NCBI GenBank assembly: GCA_017395085.1
Contig: JAFPWF010000005.1
Span: 1-46,400, forward strand
DNA length: 46,400 bases
Direction of reading: 5' to 3'
Origin: Oscillospiraceae bacterium
GTDB taxonomy: Bacteria > Bacillota > Clostridia > Oscillospirales > Oscillospiraceae
In this document: in pieces, positions 15,948 to 24,280 of the stretch
Layout of the letters: every line of letters begins with the position of its first letter
Numbering within the stretch: the first letter of the stretch is position 1
Made by a program: the position numbers and the translations under genes
Notes under the pieces: generated by a model
The model's input: the letters and a program-made list of their open reading frames with translations, nothing else
What the model was told of the DNA's origin: nothing
Databases searched by the model: none

Positions 15948-16210
15948 GGAGGAACACATGCTTCAACTCAAAACCGCGCAGGGCTTCACCCTGCCGATCA
16001 ACTGGATCGGGATCTCGGACTTTGACGGATCCCTCCGATTCGAGACCACGGAGACGGACCTCGCAACGCTCTTTTCCGTCTTCAGCGATCCCAAACACAC
16101 GTCCGCCCTGACCCGCATCTTCGATGAAGACGAAAAGACCTTCTCGGGCTTTACGGCCTTCAAAGGTCTTGAAAAAATGGGAACCGGAACAACCGTAATC
16201 CGGCTGATGC
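15696..16210 (+). repeat. Direct repeat copy 2
   Basis: Second copy of the 515-base repeat at 12373-12888. It starts at the AbiEii junction and ends in the last codons of the 87-aa gene. Confidence 0.95.
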
Positions 16211-16221
16211 CCGTAAAATGA
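15958..16221 (+). CDS. Small phage protein downstream of tail gene, copy 2
   Basis: An 87-aa near-identical copy of the protein at 12634-12900, with a strong TAAGGAGG site. It differs at a few residues and in its last three codons (PVK instead of AAYS). Its TGA touches the TAA of the antisense acyltransferase gene with no base between them. Function unknown; phage tail context. Confidence 0.7.
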   Translation: MLQLKTAQGFTLPINWIGISDFDGSLRFETTETDLATLFSVFSDPKHTSALTRIFDEDEKTFSGFTAFKGLEKMGTGTTVIRLMPVK

Positions 16222-17493
16222 TTATGCAAATCCTTCCTTACACGGCCTGCCGATCTCCCGCCGGTGGGCAAAATAAAGCTCTTCCGTTGCCAACGCCATT
16301 TTCGTCACGGAAAACTCGCAGTCATGCGGATAGATGTACCAGGTGTCTTCCAGCGTGTTCAGGTCTATACAGTCGCCGTGTTTGCCCAGGTATTCGTATT
16401 CAATATGGCAGGAATAAAGACTCGGAACGTTTTTGACCAGTTCAAACGGATCCCCGTCGACGTCGGTCCCCCTGACGGTGAACCCGTTCATATCATGGAC
16501 CATCGTGCCTTCGCCCAGGTGAATGAACTTTCTGGCGTTCGGCAGCGAATCCACCCGGACCGGAAGTTCACCGGAACTGTAGGTGCCGGCTTCCACTTCT
16601 TTCCGCACGTTTTCTCTTTCCCACTCATACCAGTCCGGGATATGAGAAAACTCCGTTGCGCCTCGGTCTGCGGCCAGCTCGCCCGTTTCGGACATGGTCC
16701 AGCTTTTCCCGCAGGCCCCGCAGCGGATCCGGACGCCTTTGGTGCTCATCCGGTATTCCGTCCCGCACGCAGGGCACTGGTACAGCACCTTGTGCAGCCC
16801 TTCGGCCCGTTTCGGGTAGGTTGTCCGGATATTCCGTTTCTTCTGCCAGGAATAGTCATCGTACTGGAAAGCGGCGAGGATTTTGTCGTTCACCTCGTCG
16901 GCCGTCGCCTCCGCCAGCTCGTCCGCGGTATAGAGCCGGATAAACTCCGCTTCGGTCGGGGCAACCCCGCGGTCGTGGAGGTTCCAGAAGGGCGAGTTGA
17001 TATGGTGCCCGTGGCAGATCAGCACGGCAACCGGCACGCCGAGCAGCTTGCAGAGCTTGCCGAGCGACGCCGGCAGGACCGCCGTCGTACCGCAGAGCGA
17101 ATAGCGCGCCTCGGGGTAAAGCACGGCAATATTCCCGTTTTCGATGACCCGTTTCAGCTGCCGGATCAGAGTGACGTCGTTTGTGAATTTGCGTTTGCAG
17201 ATGCAGCCGATGCTGCGGAGCAATCCTTCTCTCCCGATAAAGCCGTCGATTGCCACCACATAATTGGCCCGGTGCGGAAAGATGGCTTTTGTCGCCACCT
17301 TGAAGTCCATGAAGGCGTTGTGGTTGCAGAGAAGCAGATAAGGCGGCTTCAGGTCTTCCGTCCCGTACTTTTTGATCACGGTCCGGTGCCGGATGGTCGC
17401 CGGCAGACTGAGCGCCCACTCAAGCGGCTGCAGAAACCATTTGGTCGGCGTAGGGGGCCGCTTCATGTCAAAACGGGTAAACTCTGTCTTCAC
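16222..17493 (-). CDS. PlsC-like acyltransferase with zinc ribbon
   Basis: A 423-aa protein. The N-terminal half is a glycerolipid acyltransferase domain with the HX4D motif (NHNAFMDF, about residues 77-84) and a PEARYS block in place of the usual PEGTRS. These enzymes acylate lysophosphatidic acid or related acceptors at the membrane. A zinc ribbon (CPAC...CGAC, about 238-262) and an uncharacterised C-terminal domain follow. A frame from ATG 17515-17517 is open, but the promoter puts the transcript start there. The GTG at 17493 with GGGGTGA upstream is preferred. It ends exactly at the stop of the phage 87-aa gene. Confidence 0.75.
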   Translation of the reverse strand: MKTEFTRFDMKRPPTPTKWFLQPLEWALSLPATIRHRTVIKKYGTEDLKPPYLLLCNHNAFMDFKVATKAIFPHRANYVVAIDGFIGREGLLRSIGCICKRKFTNDVTLIRQLKRVIENGNIAVLYPEARYSLCGTTAVLPASLGKLCKLLGVPVAVLICHGHHINSPFWNLHDRGVAPTEAEFIRLYTADELAEATADEVNDKILAAFQYDDYSWQKKRNIRTTYPKRAEGLHKVLYQCPACGTEYRMSTKGVRIRCGACGKSWTMSETGELAADRGATEFSHIPDWYEWERENVRKEVEAGTYSSGELPVRVDSLPNARKFIHLGEGTMVHDMNGFTVRGTDVDGDPFELVKNVPSLYSCHIEYEYLGKHGDCIDLNTLEDTWYIYPHDCEFSVTKMALATEELYFAHRREIGRPCKEGFA

Positions 17494-17523
17494 ACATTCA
17501 CCCCGCTTAAAAATCATGACAAT

Positions 17524-17552
17524 ATTTTAAAAGAGATTTGCTTTTTAAGCAA
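17524..17552 (-). promoter_or_regulatory. Promoter TTGCTT-17-TAAAAT for the acyltransferase
   Basis: TTGCTT (17547-17552) and TAAAAT (17524-17529) on the minus strand, spacer 17. It supports the GTG start at 17493. Confidence 0.6.
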
Positions 17553-17675
17553 CAATTATTTATTACCATATTCTCTCGCTTTCTCGACGGAGAGCCCGGC
17601 GCAGCGGGGCTCCGCTAAAACGGCGACGAGCATCCAGATGCGCGGGAAATGCGTGACGATCCAGGCTTGCCTCGG

Positions 17676-17732
17676 AATGGTCGAGCTTTGTGAGCCTGCG
17701 AGGGAAGCGAGTGATATGGAGATTGTGAGGAG
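17676..17732 (+). repeat. 57-base repeat before holin, copy 1
   Basis: Shares AATGGTCGAGCTTT and AGGGAAGCGAGTGATATGG and a GTGAGGA end with 19052-19108, with a divergent centre. Here it supplies the GTGAGGAG ribosome site of the holin. An open frame ending MVEL...SDMEIVRSI overlaps the holin start (ATGA), so an upstream phage gene may once have been coupled to it. Confidence 0.85.
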
Positions 17733-17735
17733 CAT

Positions 17736-18194
17736 ATGAAAGAATTCTGGACGATGATTCAAACCGCGTTTTTCGGTCTGGGCGCGTGGCTCGGTTATTT
17801 CCTCGGCGGCTGCGACGGTCTGCTCTACGCGCTGGTCATCTTTGTTGCCGTCGACTACGTCACCGGCGTGATGTGTGCCGTGGCGGATAAAAAGCTCAGC
17901 TCCGCCGTCGGCTTCAAGGGCATCTGCCGCAAGGTGCTCATCTTCCTGCTAGTCGGACTAGCGCATATTCTGGACACGGAGATCCTGCATGAAACCGGCA
18001 TTCTCCGCACAGCCGTCATTTTCTTCTTCCTGTCCAACGACGGACTGAGCATTCTGGAGAACGCCGCTCATCTCGGCCTGCCCATCCCGCAGGCGCTGAA
18101 GGATGTGCTGGAGCAGCTCCATAATAGGGCTGAGAAGAGCGGCGAACCGGAAGAGGCAACCGGGGAAGTGGTTGGCAAACATGAATCCCGTTGA
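17736..18194 (+). CDS. Phage holin (phi29-type / toxin secretion-lysis family)
   Basis: A 152-aa membrane protein of the holin_4 family found in Bacillota phages. Three to four membrane segments are visible (about residues 10-24, 27-47, 68-84 and 90-107), with DYVTGV and the C-terminal SILENAAHLGLPIP-type motif that marks the family. The C-terminal tail is charged. It opens the membrane so that the endolysin reaches the wall. GTGAGGAG ribosome site. The endolysin start lies inside its last codons (14-base overlap), so the two are co-translated. Confidence 0.85.
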   Translation: MKEFWTMIQTAFFGLGAWLGYFLGGCDGLLYALVIFVAVDYVTGVMCAVADKKLSSAVGFKGICRKVLIFLLVGLAHILDTEILHETGILRTAVIFFFLSNDGLSILENAAHLGLPIPQALKDVLEQLHNRAEKSGEPEEATGEVVGKHESR

Positions 18195-19020
18195 CAAAGT
18201 CATCGCCATTGCCCTCGCCGAGGTCGGTTACCGCGAGAAGGCATCCAACGCCTTCCTCGACGATCCGCTGGCCAACGCCGGCAGCGGCAACTGGACCAGG
18301 TACGCCCGGGATCTCGCCGCCGCCGGCTACTACAACGGCAACAAGAACGGTTACGCCTGGTGCGAGTGTTTTGTGGACTGGTGCTTCTGGAAGGCCTTCG
18401 GCCCGGACGGCCAGCGCATCCAGTGCCAGACCGGCGACCTGGGCGCCGCCTGCATTTACTCCATGCAGTATTATCAGCAGCAGGGGAGATGCGATCAGAA
18501 TCCCAGAGCAGGGGATCAGGTCTTCTTCTATGGCGGCGGCACCGTCGGCCACACCGGTATTGTGGTTGAGGTTTCCGAAAGCAGCATCACCGTGGTGGAG
18601 GGCAACAGCTCCGACCGGGTGCAGAAGCTGAGCTACCCCCGCAGCAGCGGCAGCATCGCCGGTTACGGCCACCCGTGGTATGAGAAAGCATCCGCCGCCC
18701 CGGAAGAGCCTCAGCCTGCTCCGCCGGCAGAGGACCCTGCCCCTTCGCCACAAACCGTCCTCGTCCGTCTCCCTCTCCTCAAACCCGGCGCCACCGGCCC
18801 CGCCGTCGAGTCCGCCCAGCTTCTCCTGATCCACCGCGGCTACAACTGCGGCGGCCGGAAGTTTCTCGGCCGCGAGACACCGGACGGCGACTTCGGCCCC
18901 GCATCCGAAAAAGCCGTCAGGAGCTTCCAGACCAAAGCGGCGCTGGCTATAGATGGCATCCTTGGTCCACTGACTTGGGAAGCCTTGCTCATCAAAAAAT
19001 CGACTGAAAGCCCAGCGTAA
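18181..19020 (+). CDS. Phage endolysin: CHAP-type amidase/peptidase with peptidoglycan-binding domain
   Basis: A 279-aa lysin. Residues 1-165 form a CHAP-like NlpC/P60-fold domain with the catalytic Cys in YAWCECFVDWCF (about residues 59-70), the His in VGHTGIVVEV (about 122) and a following VVEGN. A proline-rich linker (about 170-190) leads to a PG_binding_1 domain that ends DGILGPLTWEALL. It cleaves peptidoglycan. ATG at 18181 is chosen over the upstream in-frame start because only phage lysin sequence follows it. A 3' fragment of a second copy lies at 19110-19155. Confidence 0.85.
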   Translation: MNPVDKVIAIALAEVGYREKASNAFLDDPLANAGSGNWTRYARDLAAAGYYNGNKNGYAWCECFVDWCFWKAFGPDGQRIQCQTGDLGAACIYSMQYYQQQGRCDQNPRAGDQVFFYGGGTVGHTGIVVEVSESSITVVEGNSSDRVQKLSYPRSSGSIAGYGHPWYEKASAAPEEPQPAPPAEDPAPSPQTVLVRLPLLKPGATGPAVESAQLLLIHRGYNCGGRKFLGRETPDGDFGPASEKAVRSFQTKAALAIDGILGPLTWEALLIKKSTESPA

Positions 19021-19051
19021 TGGGTTTCAGTCGAAAAAGGACGAGCAGCGA

Positions 19052-19108
19052 AATGGTCGAGCTTTCCTGATGCTTCAGGGAAGCGAGTGATATGGAGCTT
19101 GTGAGGAC
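19052..19108 (+). repeat. 57-base repeat, copy 2, after endolysin
   Basis: Same outer blocks as 17676-17732. Here no holin follows; the repeat runs directly into an endolysin 3' fragment, as expected if a second holin-endolysin copy was deleted internally. Confidence 0.85.
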
Positions 19109-19155
19109 GCGGGCGAAATCGGCGCGGATACCTGGGCGGCGCTGCTGACGGCGTA
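19109..19155 (+). pseudogene. Endolysin 3' fragment
   Basis: Frame GEIGADTWAALLTA ends at TAA 19153-19155. It matches the end of a PG_binding_1 domain but not the exact sequence of the intact endolysin (DGILGPLTWEALL), so it comes from a related second lysin. Confidence 0.7.
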
Positions 19156-19188
19156 ACTTTGAAAAACGGCAGTTTTTGAGCATAAAGT

Positions 19189-19217
19189 GAGCGCTTCTTC
19201 TCCGTGAAGAAGCGCTC
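19189..19217. terminator. Strong hairpin, possible terminator
   Basis: Perfect 12-bp stem GAGCGCTTCTTC/GAAGAAGCGCTC with a 5-base loop. No long T-run follows. It lies between the endolysin fragment and the antisense doc gene. Confidence 0.5.
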
Positions 19218-19289
19218 GCAGTCTTGTTCAGGGCTGGATCAGTGGCCGGATTTGAGCCCTGCTCACGAATTTGAAATTATAACGGTGTT

Positions 19290-19670
19290 TCAGTACACGC
19301 GGTGGGAACGAACCCAATCAAGCAATGACTCGTAACTCATTTCTCCGGAAGCAACTTTCAGCCCGACATCGGCAACTTCATCATTGGTTGCCTCAATGCG
19401 GATGCCGTTAACTTCCAGAAAGGTCAGCATTACATACATGCCAATGCGCTTGTTGCCGTCCACAAAGGCATGGTTGGAAATCAGCGTGAAGCCCAGCCGG
19501 GCGCCTTTCTCCTCTTTGGTCGGATAAAGCTCCATCCCGCCGAAAGTTGCAAAAACGCTTTCCAACGCAGACTCCAGAAGCCCTTCATCACGAACGCCGA
19601 TACTTCCTCCGGTTTCCTGCGCAATATACTGGTGCAGGAGCTTTACTTTTTCCTTTGAAAACCTGATCAT
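19290..19670 (-). CDS. doc: Doc-type toxin (Fic/Doc fold)
   Basis: A 126-aa Doc family protein with the motif HAFVDGNKRIG at residues 67-77 (the Doc form HxFxDGNKR, not Fic HPFxEGNGR). Doc of phage P1 phosphorylates EF-Tu and stops translation. Its ATG overlaps the stop of the antitoxin gene (ATGA), the normal coupled layout. It is antisense to the lysis genes and lies at the right edge of the tail locus. Symbol given by family. Confidence 0.88.
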   Translation of the reverse strand: MIRFSKEKVKLLHQYIAQETGGSIGVRDEGLLESALESVFATFGGMELYPTKEEKGARLGFTLISNHAFVDGNKRIGMYVMLTFLEVNGIRIEATNDEVADVGLKVASGEMSYESLLDWVRSHRVY

Positions 19671-19909
19671 TTTGCCAGCTCCAGAAACGCGGGGCGGTAC
19701 CGCTCCATGATACGGGCGGCAACAACATCAATCTTTTCATCATCCGTCATCTCCAGGACGGGATTGCTTTCCAGGTCGATCAGGAGATAGCGGGGCCGGT
19801 TGTTTTTGAAGATAACGGCCTGACCGTTTTTATCTGCAATGCGTGTCACGCGGGAAAAATTCTGGTTTGCTTCACTGACAGAAACAATAGTGGTGGTATC
19901 GATGGTCAT
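19667..19909 (-). CDS. phd: Phd-type antitoxin
   Basis: An 80-aa Phd/YefM-like antitoxin. The N-terminal DNA-binding part is VSVSEANQNFSRVTRIADKNGQAVI (split at residue 22), followed by NNRPRYLLIDLE. The C-terminal part should bind and neutralise Doc. Promoter TTGAAT-17-TATAAT at 19929-19957 contains partly symmetric TATAC/GTATA blocks that could serve autorepression, as known for this family. Confidence 0.85.
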   Translation of the reverse strand: MTIDTTTIVSVSEANQNFSRVTRIADKNGQAVIFKNNRPRYLLIDLESNPVLEMTDDEKIDVVAARIMERYRPAFLELAK

Positions 19910-19928
19910 ACATTTTCACCTCATCCGG

Positions 19929-19957
19929 ATTATACATCAGGATTAGGTATAATTCAA
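19929..19957 (-). promoter_or_regulatory. Promoter of phd-doc
   Basis: TTGAAT (19952-19957) and TATAAT (19929-19934) on the minus strand, spacer 17, with internal TATAC and GTATA half-sites as possible operator. Confidence 0.7.
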
Positions 19958-20065
19958 CCAATATTTTTGTTGATCTTTTTCTGCGAATTCACAGGCCTGT
20001 TTTGCGGAAACTGCGGCAATTCCTCAGTTTGCATAAGACGGAAATGTCCCGAGCAGGATAATACA

Positions 20066-20117
20066 ACGGCAGCGGCGAGCGGGGCATAACCCCGTTCCCG
20101 CTGCTTCTTTTTTCCCG
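20066..20117 (+). terminator. GC-rich hairpin with T-run
   Basis: GCAGCGG...CCGCTGC outer stem with a CGGGG/CCCCG inner stem, then TTCTTTTTT on the plus strand. It lies downstream of purC and upstream of phd-doc on the minus strand, and no plus-strand gene precedes it. Confidence 0.5.
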
Positions 20118-20137
20118 GCCCGCAACCGAAGAAGCCC

Positions 20138-20851
<714 letters not shown>

Positions 20852-20954
20852 CCCCGATTCCTCCCTCAAAAGAAAATGTTCCCCGATGCCTCAGGGGGTG
20901 CAGATCCCCCGGGATCAAAGAACATTTTCAAGAGTTGTTATTCAGACACTGGAG

Positions 20955-20984
20955 ACTATATCACAGCGGGAAAAACGCTGTCAA
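20955..20984 (-). promoter_or_regulatory. Promoter TTGACA-18-TATAGT of purC
   Basis: TTGACA (20979-20984) and TATAGT (20955-20960) on the minus strand. The leader of about 100 bases contains a GGGGGATCTGCACCCCC hairpin but no recognisable purine or PRPP riboswitch core. Confidence 0.8.
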
Positions 20985-21122
20985 GGGAGGACGGCAGCAG
21001 CCATAGCGAGGACATAAGTGGAATCATACCGGAAACATATGATAGACGATTCCGCGGAGTTTTGGAGAAAACTATAGCTTTTTTGTCTCTTTCCGGCACT
21101 GAAATCGGTATGCCCGGAAGCC

Positions 21123-21151
21123 TTGACTTCTCCCGCGGCCTTCCGTATAAT
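21123..21151 (+). promoter_or_regulatory. Promoter TTGACT-17-TATAAT of the amt fusion gene
   Basis: TTGACT (21123-21128) and TATAAT (21146-21151), spacer 17, 80 bases before the start. Confidence 0.85.
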
Positions 21152-21231
21152 CACCCACATATTCAGACGGCAAAGGCGAAACGCTTCCTGGCGCAGGGCC
21201 TTTGCCGCCGCATTTTTTGGAGGTGATTCTG

Positions 21232-22917
21232 TTGAGCATGGCAGTGTGGTTCCTGGTCGGCGCGATCCTGGTGTTTTTCATGCAGTGCGGCTTTGCCATG
21301 GTGGAGACCGGTTTTACCCGGGCGAAAAACGCCGGGAACATCATCATGAAAAACCTGATGGATTTCTGTATCGGGACGGTCATGTTCTTTCTGCTCGGCT
21401 ACGGGCTGATGATGGGAAGGCACGGCGCCCTGGGCCTGATCGGCAGGCCGGAATGGGGGATGTTCCTGGACTTTGAAGGCTTCGACTGGTCGTCCTTTGT
21501 TTTTCAGCTGGTGTTTTGCGCGACGGCTGCCACCATCGTCTCTGGCGCCATGGCGGAGCGGACGAAGTTTTCGGCCTACTGCCTGTATTCCGCGATCATC
21601 AGCCTGCTTGTTTACCCGATCGAGGCCGGCTGGGTCTGGGGCGGCGGCTGGCTGAGCAGGCTGAGCTTCATCGACTTCGCGGGATCCTGTGTGATCCACA
21701 TGACGGGAGGCCTCTCCGCGCTGGTCGGCGCGGTGATCCTCGGTCCCCGTATCGGCAAATACACAAAAAAGGCGGACGGCAGCATCACCTCAAACGCGAT
21801 CCCGGGGCACTCCGTAACCCTGGGCGCTTTGGGCGTTTTCATCCTGTGGTTTGCATGGTACGGCTTTAACGGCGCCGCGGCGGCGGACGTGGGGGAGATG
21901 GCCCGCATCTTCGGAACGACGACGATTGCCCCGGCGGTGGCAACGGTCACCTGCATGCTTTTTACCTGGAGGAAAAACGGAAAACCGGACGTCTCCATGT
22001 GCCTCAACGCCTCGCTGGCCGGGCTGGTCGCCATCACGGCGGGCTGCGCCAGCGTGGACGCGCTCGGTGCGGCGGTCATCGGCGTCGTCTCGGGGATCTT
22101 CGTGGATCTGGCGGTGGAGATCCTGGACATCCGTTTTCATGTGGACGATCCCGTCGGCGCGGTGGCGGTCCACGGCGTCAACGGGATCTGGGGCACGCTT
22201 GCCGTCGGCCTGTTTGCCTGCAACGAAAGCTACGGCGCCAAAGGCCTCTTTTACGGCGGGGGGCTGCGGCAGCTGGGCGTGCAGTGCCTCGGCGTCCTCA
22301 CCATCGGCAGCTATACGGTGCTGTGCATGTTCCTGGTCTTCCAGCTCATCCGGCGGACGGTCGGCCTTCGCGCGGGTGCGGAAGAGGAGATCGAGGGCCT
22401 GGACGTGACCGAGCACGGCCTTGCCAACGCCTATGCGGACTTCCTGCCGATTGAATCCACGCTCGGGATCCACTCCGACGGACCCGTCAGCACCGAGAAC
22501 CTGCGGCCTTTCCCGCTGACGCTCTCCTCCGGGCTGCGGGAGACCCCTGCGGGGAAGAAGCGCTATACCCTGGTGCGCATCCTCTGCGATGAGGAGCGCT
22601 TCGGCACCCTGCGCGACACCATGGCAAGCATCGGCGTGACGGGGATGACCGTGGTGAACGTCATGGGCTGCGGCACTCAGAAGGGCAAAACCGGGCAGTA
22701 CCGCGGCATTGAAATGAGCATGCACCTCACGCCGAAGCTTCAGGTCGACATCGTCGTGTCCAAAGTCGATCCCGAGCTGGTCGTCGCCGCGGCCAATGCG
22801 GCGCTGCACACCGGCGAGATCGGCGACGGCAAGATCTTTGTCTATGACGTGGAGGATGTGGTCCGCATCCGCACCGGCGAATCCGGCTACGACGCGCTGC
22901 AGATCTCAGGGTTTTAA
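21232..22917 (+). CDS. amt: Ammonium transporter fused to a PII (GlnK) domain
   Basis: A 561-aa fusion. Residues 1-390 form an Amt channel with eleven membrane segments. AMVETGFTRAKNAGN is near the start, the pore His is in CVIHMTGG (about 155), and the second is in VHGVNGIWG (about 313). Residues 443-555 are a PII domain (YTLVRILCDEERFGTLRD, VVDIVV-like core, GKIFVYDVEDVVRIRTGE). The T-loop keeps GxGxQKGxTxQYRG, but the uridylylation Tyr51 is Met (RGIEM). PII proteins block Amt when nitrogen is plentiful; here the regulator is built in. Start TTG at 21232 is preferred because GGAGG is 8 bases before it; ATG at 21238 is possible. Confidence 0.9.
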   Translation: MSMAVWFLVGAILVFFMQCGFAMVETGFTRAKNAGNIIMKNLMDFCIGTVMFFLLGYGLMMGRHGALGLIGRPEWGMFLDFEGFDWSSFVFQLVFCATAATIVSGAMAERTKFSAYCLYSAIISLLVYPIEAGWVWGGGWLSRLSFIDFAGSCVIHMTGGLSALVGAVILGPRIGKYTKKADGSITSNAIPGHSVTLGALGVFILWFAWYGFNGAAAADVGEMARIFGTTTIAPAVATVTCMLFTWRKNGKPDVSMCLNASLAGLVAITAGCASVDALGAAVIGVVSGIFVDLAVEILDIRFHVDDPVGAVAVHGVNGIWGTLAVGLFACNESYGAKGLFYGGGLRQLGVQCLGVLTIGSYTVLCMFLVFQLIRRTVGLRAGAEEEIEGLDVTEHGLANAYADFLPIESTLGIHSDGPVSTENLRPFPLTLSSGLRETPAGKKRYTLVRILCDEERFGTLRDTMASIGVTGMTVVNVMGCGTQKGKTGQYRGIEMSMHLTPKLQVDIVVSKVDPELVVAAANAALHTGEIGDGKIFVYDVEDVVRIRTGESGYDALQISGF

Positions 22918-22981
22918 AGGCCGCAGGATCTTCGGTCAGGAATACCCGGACCGGGAATCCGGTCCTTGGCGTGAACTGTCA

Positions 22982-23143
22982 TCAGAACAACTGATTCTCT
23001 TTCATAAACGGCGCAATGTTTACATGAACTATTCCGCCGCGATGTTGGATCAGATCATTCCTGGTGATTACATATTTCGGATAATTATCTTTGATGCTTT
23101 CAAGCGGTCGGTATTCCCGGTTCTCTGTTTCGATACTGTTCAT
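22982..23143 (-). pseudogene. C-terminal fragment of an AAA ATPase / DUF4143 protein
   Basis: A 53-codon frame reads ENREYRPLESIKDNYPKYVIT and ends GGIVHVNIAPFMKENQLF. This is the typical end of DUF4143 ATPases (RxLxxIxDNYPKYVL...GI.H.NI.DFL). The remaining 350 or so residues are absent. It occupies part of the 537 bases between amt and the prsW-like gene; the rest holds a short hairpin (22947-22967) and a terminator at 23311-23342. Confidence 0.7.
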
Positions 23144-23310
23144 GATCGTCACTTATATACGTTATTCGCAAGTTAAAGCGGAAACTTTTGAAGAAATAAC
23201 AAAATATACCGGTTTAACTGCCGTTTTATGCGTCCGAGTATCTGCGCCAATTCAAACAATATATTATCACCTCCTGAGAAGAGCAAACAGCTCCGGTAAA
23301 CGGCATAAAG

Positions 23311-23342
23311 AAATCAGGCGACTCCGGAAGAGTGCCTGATTT
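23311..23342. terminator. Hairpin terminator AAATCAGGC/GCCTGATTT
   Basis: 9-bp stem with A-tract before and T-tract after, able to work on both strands. It lies downstream of the prsW-like gene. Confidence 0.65.
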
Positions 23343-23454
23343 CAAAGGTTTTTCAGCCTGTATGCGCTTTCATGTGATTGTATCAAATCGTCGAACAGGA
23401 GTTCAGCCTGTGAAAGCGCGCCTCTCTTTTTTATCCGCCCGAAACGGAGCGGGT

Positions 23455-24228
23455 TTACGCCGCGGGCTCTGCCGCGGAGAAATGCATGCCGCAGAACTTC
23501 GCCGTCTTCTTCCTGAACCGGATCAGAATGACGAGCTCGTAAACCAGCAGGCCCGCATAGCCTCCAAGCGCCGTCAGGATGCCGGTCATCTCCCCGGCCA
23601 TCAGCCTGCTGTTGAAGACCGTGCAGGCGTCATACACCGTGTGGACGCCCATCGGGATCAGGAGCGCCAGAACATAGTCCAGAGCCGGAGAGCCCTTCCC
23701 CGTCAGCCTGCTGTATCTGGCCCTGCCCAGAAACTCGGCCATGACCATGCTGAATGTCATGTGCGCCGGAACCGAGATCGTTCTTTCGACGAGTGTAATG
23801 TATTCAGCGGCGCCTGCTCCGGCGCTGAAGTTGCCGTAATAAAATTCCTCCGCCACGGCAAAGCCAAAGCCGACGGCCGCGCCGATCAGGGCGTATTCAT
23901 AGACGTTTTTGACCCTGGACTTCAGGATCGCCAGCGCAAGGAGAATCATCAGCAGCTTTGCCGCTTCTTCCGTACCGCCGGCCATGAGGAAGGAATGCAG
24001 CAGCGAGCCGCCGAAGCCTGTAATTCCCCCCAGCATATTCGCCATGCCCCCGAGAGCTTTGGCAAGCAGGACGGTGCCGCCCCCCCCGATAAACATAGAG
24101 ACGACGCCGAGCCCGAGCGGGACCAGGGCCTGAAGCGCTCCGATCCGCTCCGGGGTTTCTCTTTTGATCATGCGCCAGTACAGGAAACCCAGAATCACGA
24201 TTGTGAGTCCCGCAGATAACAGTTCCAT
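23455..24228 (-). CDS. PrsW family intramembrane metalloprotease
   Basis: A 257-aa membrane protein of the PrsW (CAAX-protease-related) family. Catalytic motifs are EEAAK (about residues 93-97), EEFYYG (about 131-136), a helix with PAHM (about 159) and HTVYD near 203. Seven or so membrane segments surround them. PrsW of Bacillus cleaves an anti-sigma factor, but targets of relatives vary and cannot be named here. It is the last gene of a five-gene minus-strand operon, 52 bases after the DUF308-like gene, with GAGGAGG before the ATG. Confidence 0.8.
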   Translation of the reverse strand: MELLSAGLTIVILGFLYWRMIKRETPERIGALQALVPLGLGVVSMFIGGGGTVLLAKALGGMANMLGGITGFGGSLLHSFLMAGGTEEAAKLLMILLALAILKSRVKNVYEYALIGAAVGFGFAVAEEFYYGNFSAGAGAAEYITLVERTISVPAHMTFSMVMAEFLGRARYSRLTGKGSPALDYVLALLIPMGVHTVYDACTVFNSRLMAGEMTGILTALGGYAGLLVYELVILIRFRKKTAKFCGMHFSAAEPAA

Positions 24229-24280
24229 ACTTCCTCCTCAGAAAAAATTGATTGTTTATGGCGTAAAGAAATCAGACCGC

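Noticed and set aside
10950-16210. Diversity-generating retroelement suggested by duplicated tail gene end
   Set aside because: No reverse transcriptase, and differences between copies are not concentrated at adenines; the repeat includes a whole second gene.
1171-17735. Integron cassette array
   Set aside because: No integron integrase and no attC-like inverted core sites at the junctions; junctions instead contain phage gene pieces.
16264-17739. 491-aa plus-strand frame across the acyltransferase
   Set aside because: Antisense shadow; only its last 20 codons (the repeat before the holin) may have meaning.
20852-20954. Purine or PRPP riboswitch before purC
   Set aside because: Only one simple hairpin is present; no conserved riboswitch core recognised.
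23144-23275. 28-codon minus-strand frame with a good GGAGGTGAT site
   Set aside because: Needs a TTG start, has no family resemblance and lies in a decayed stretch; too weak to report.
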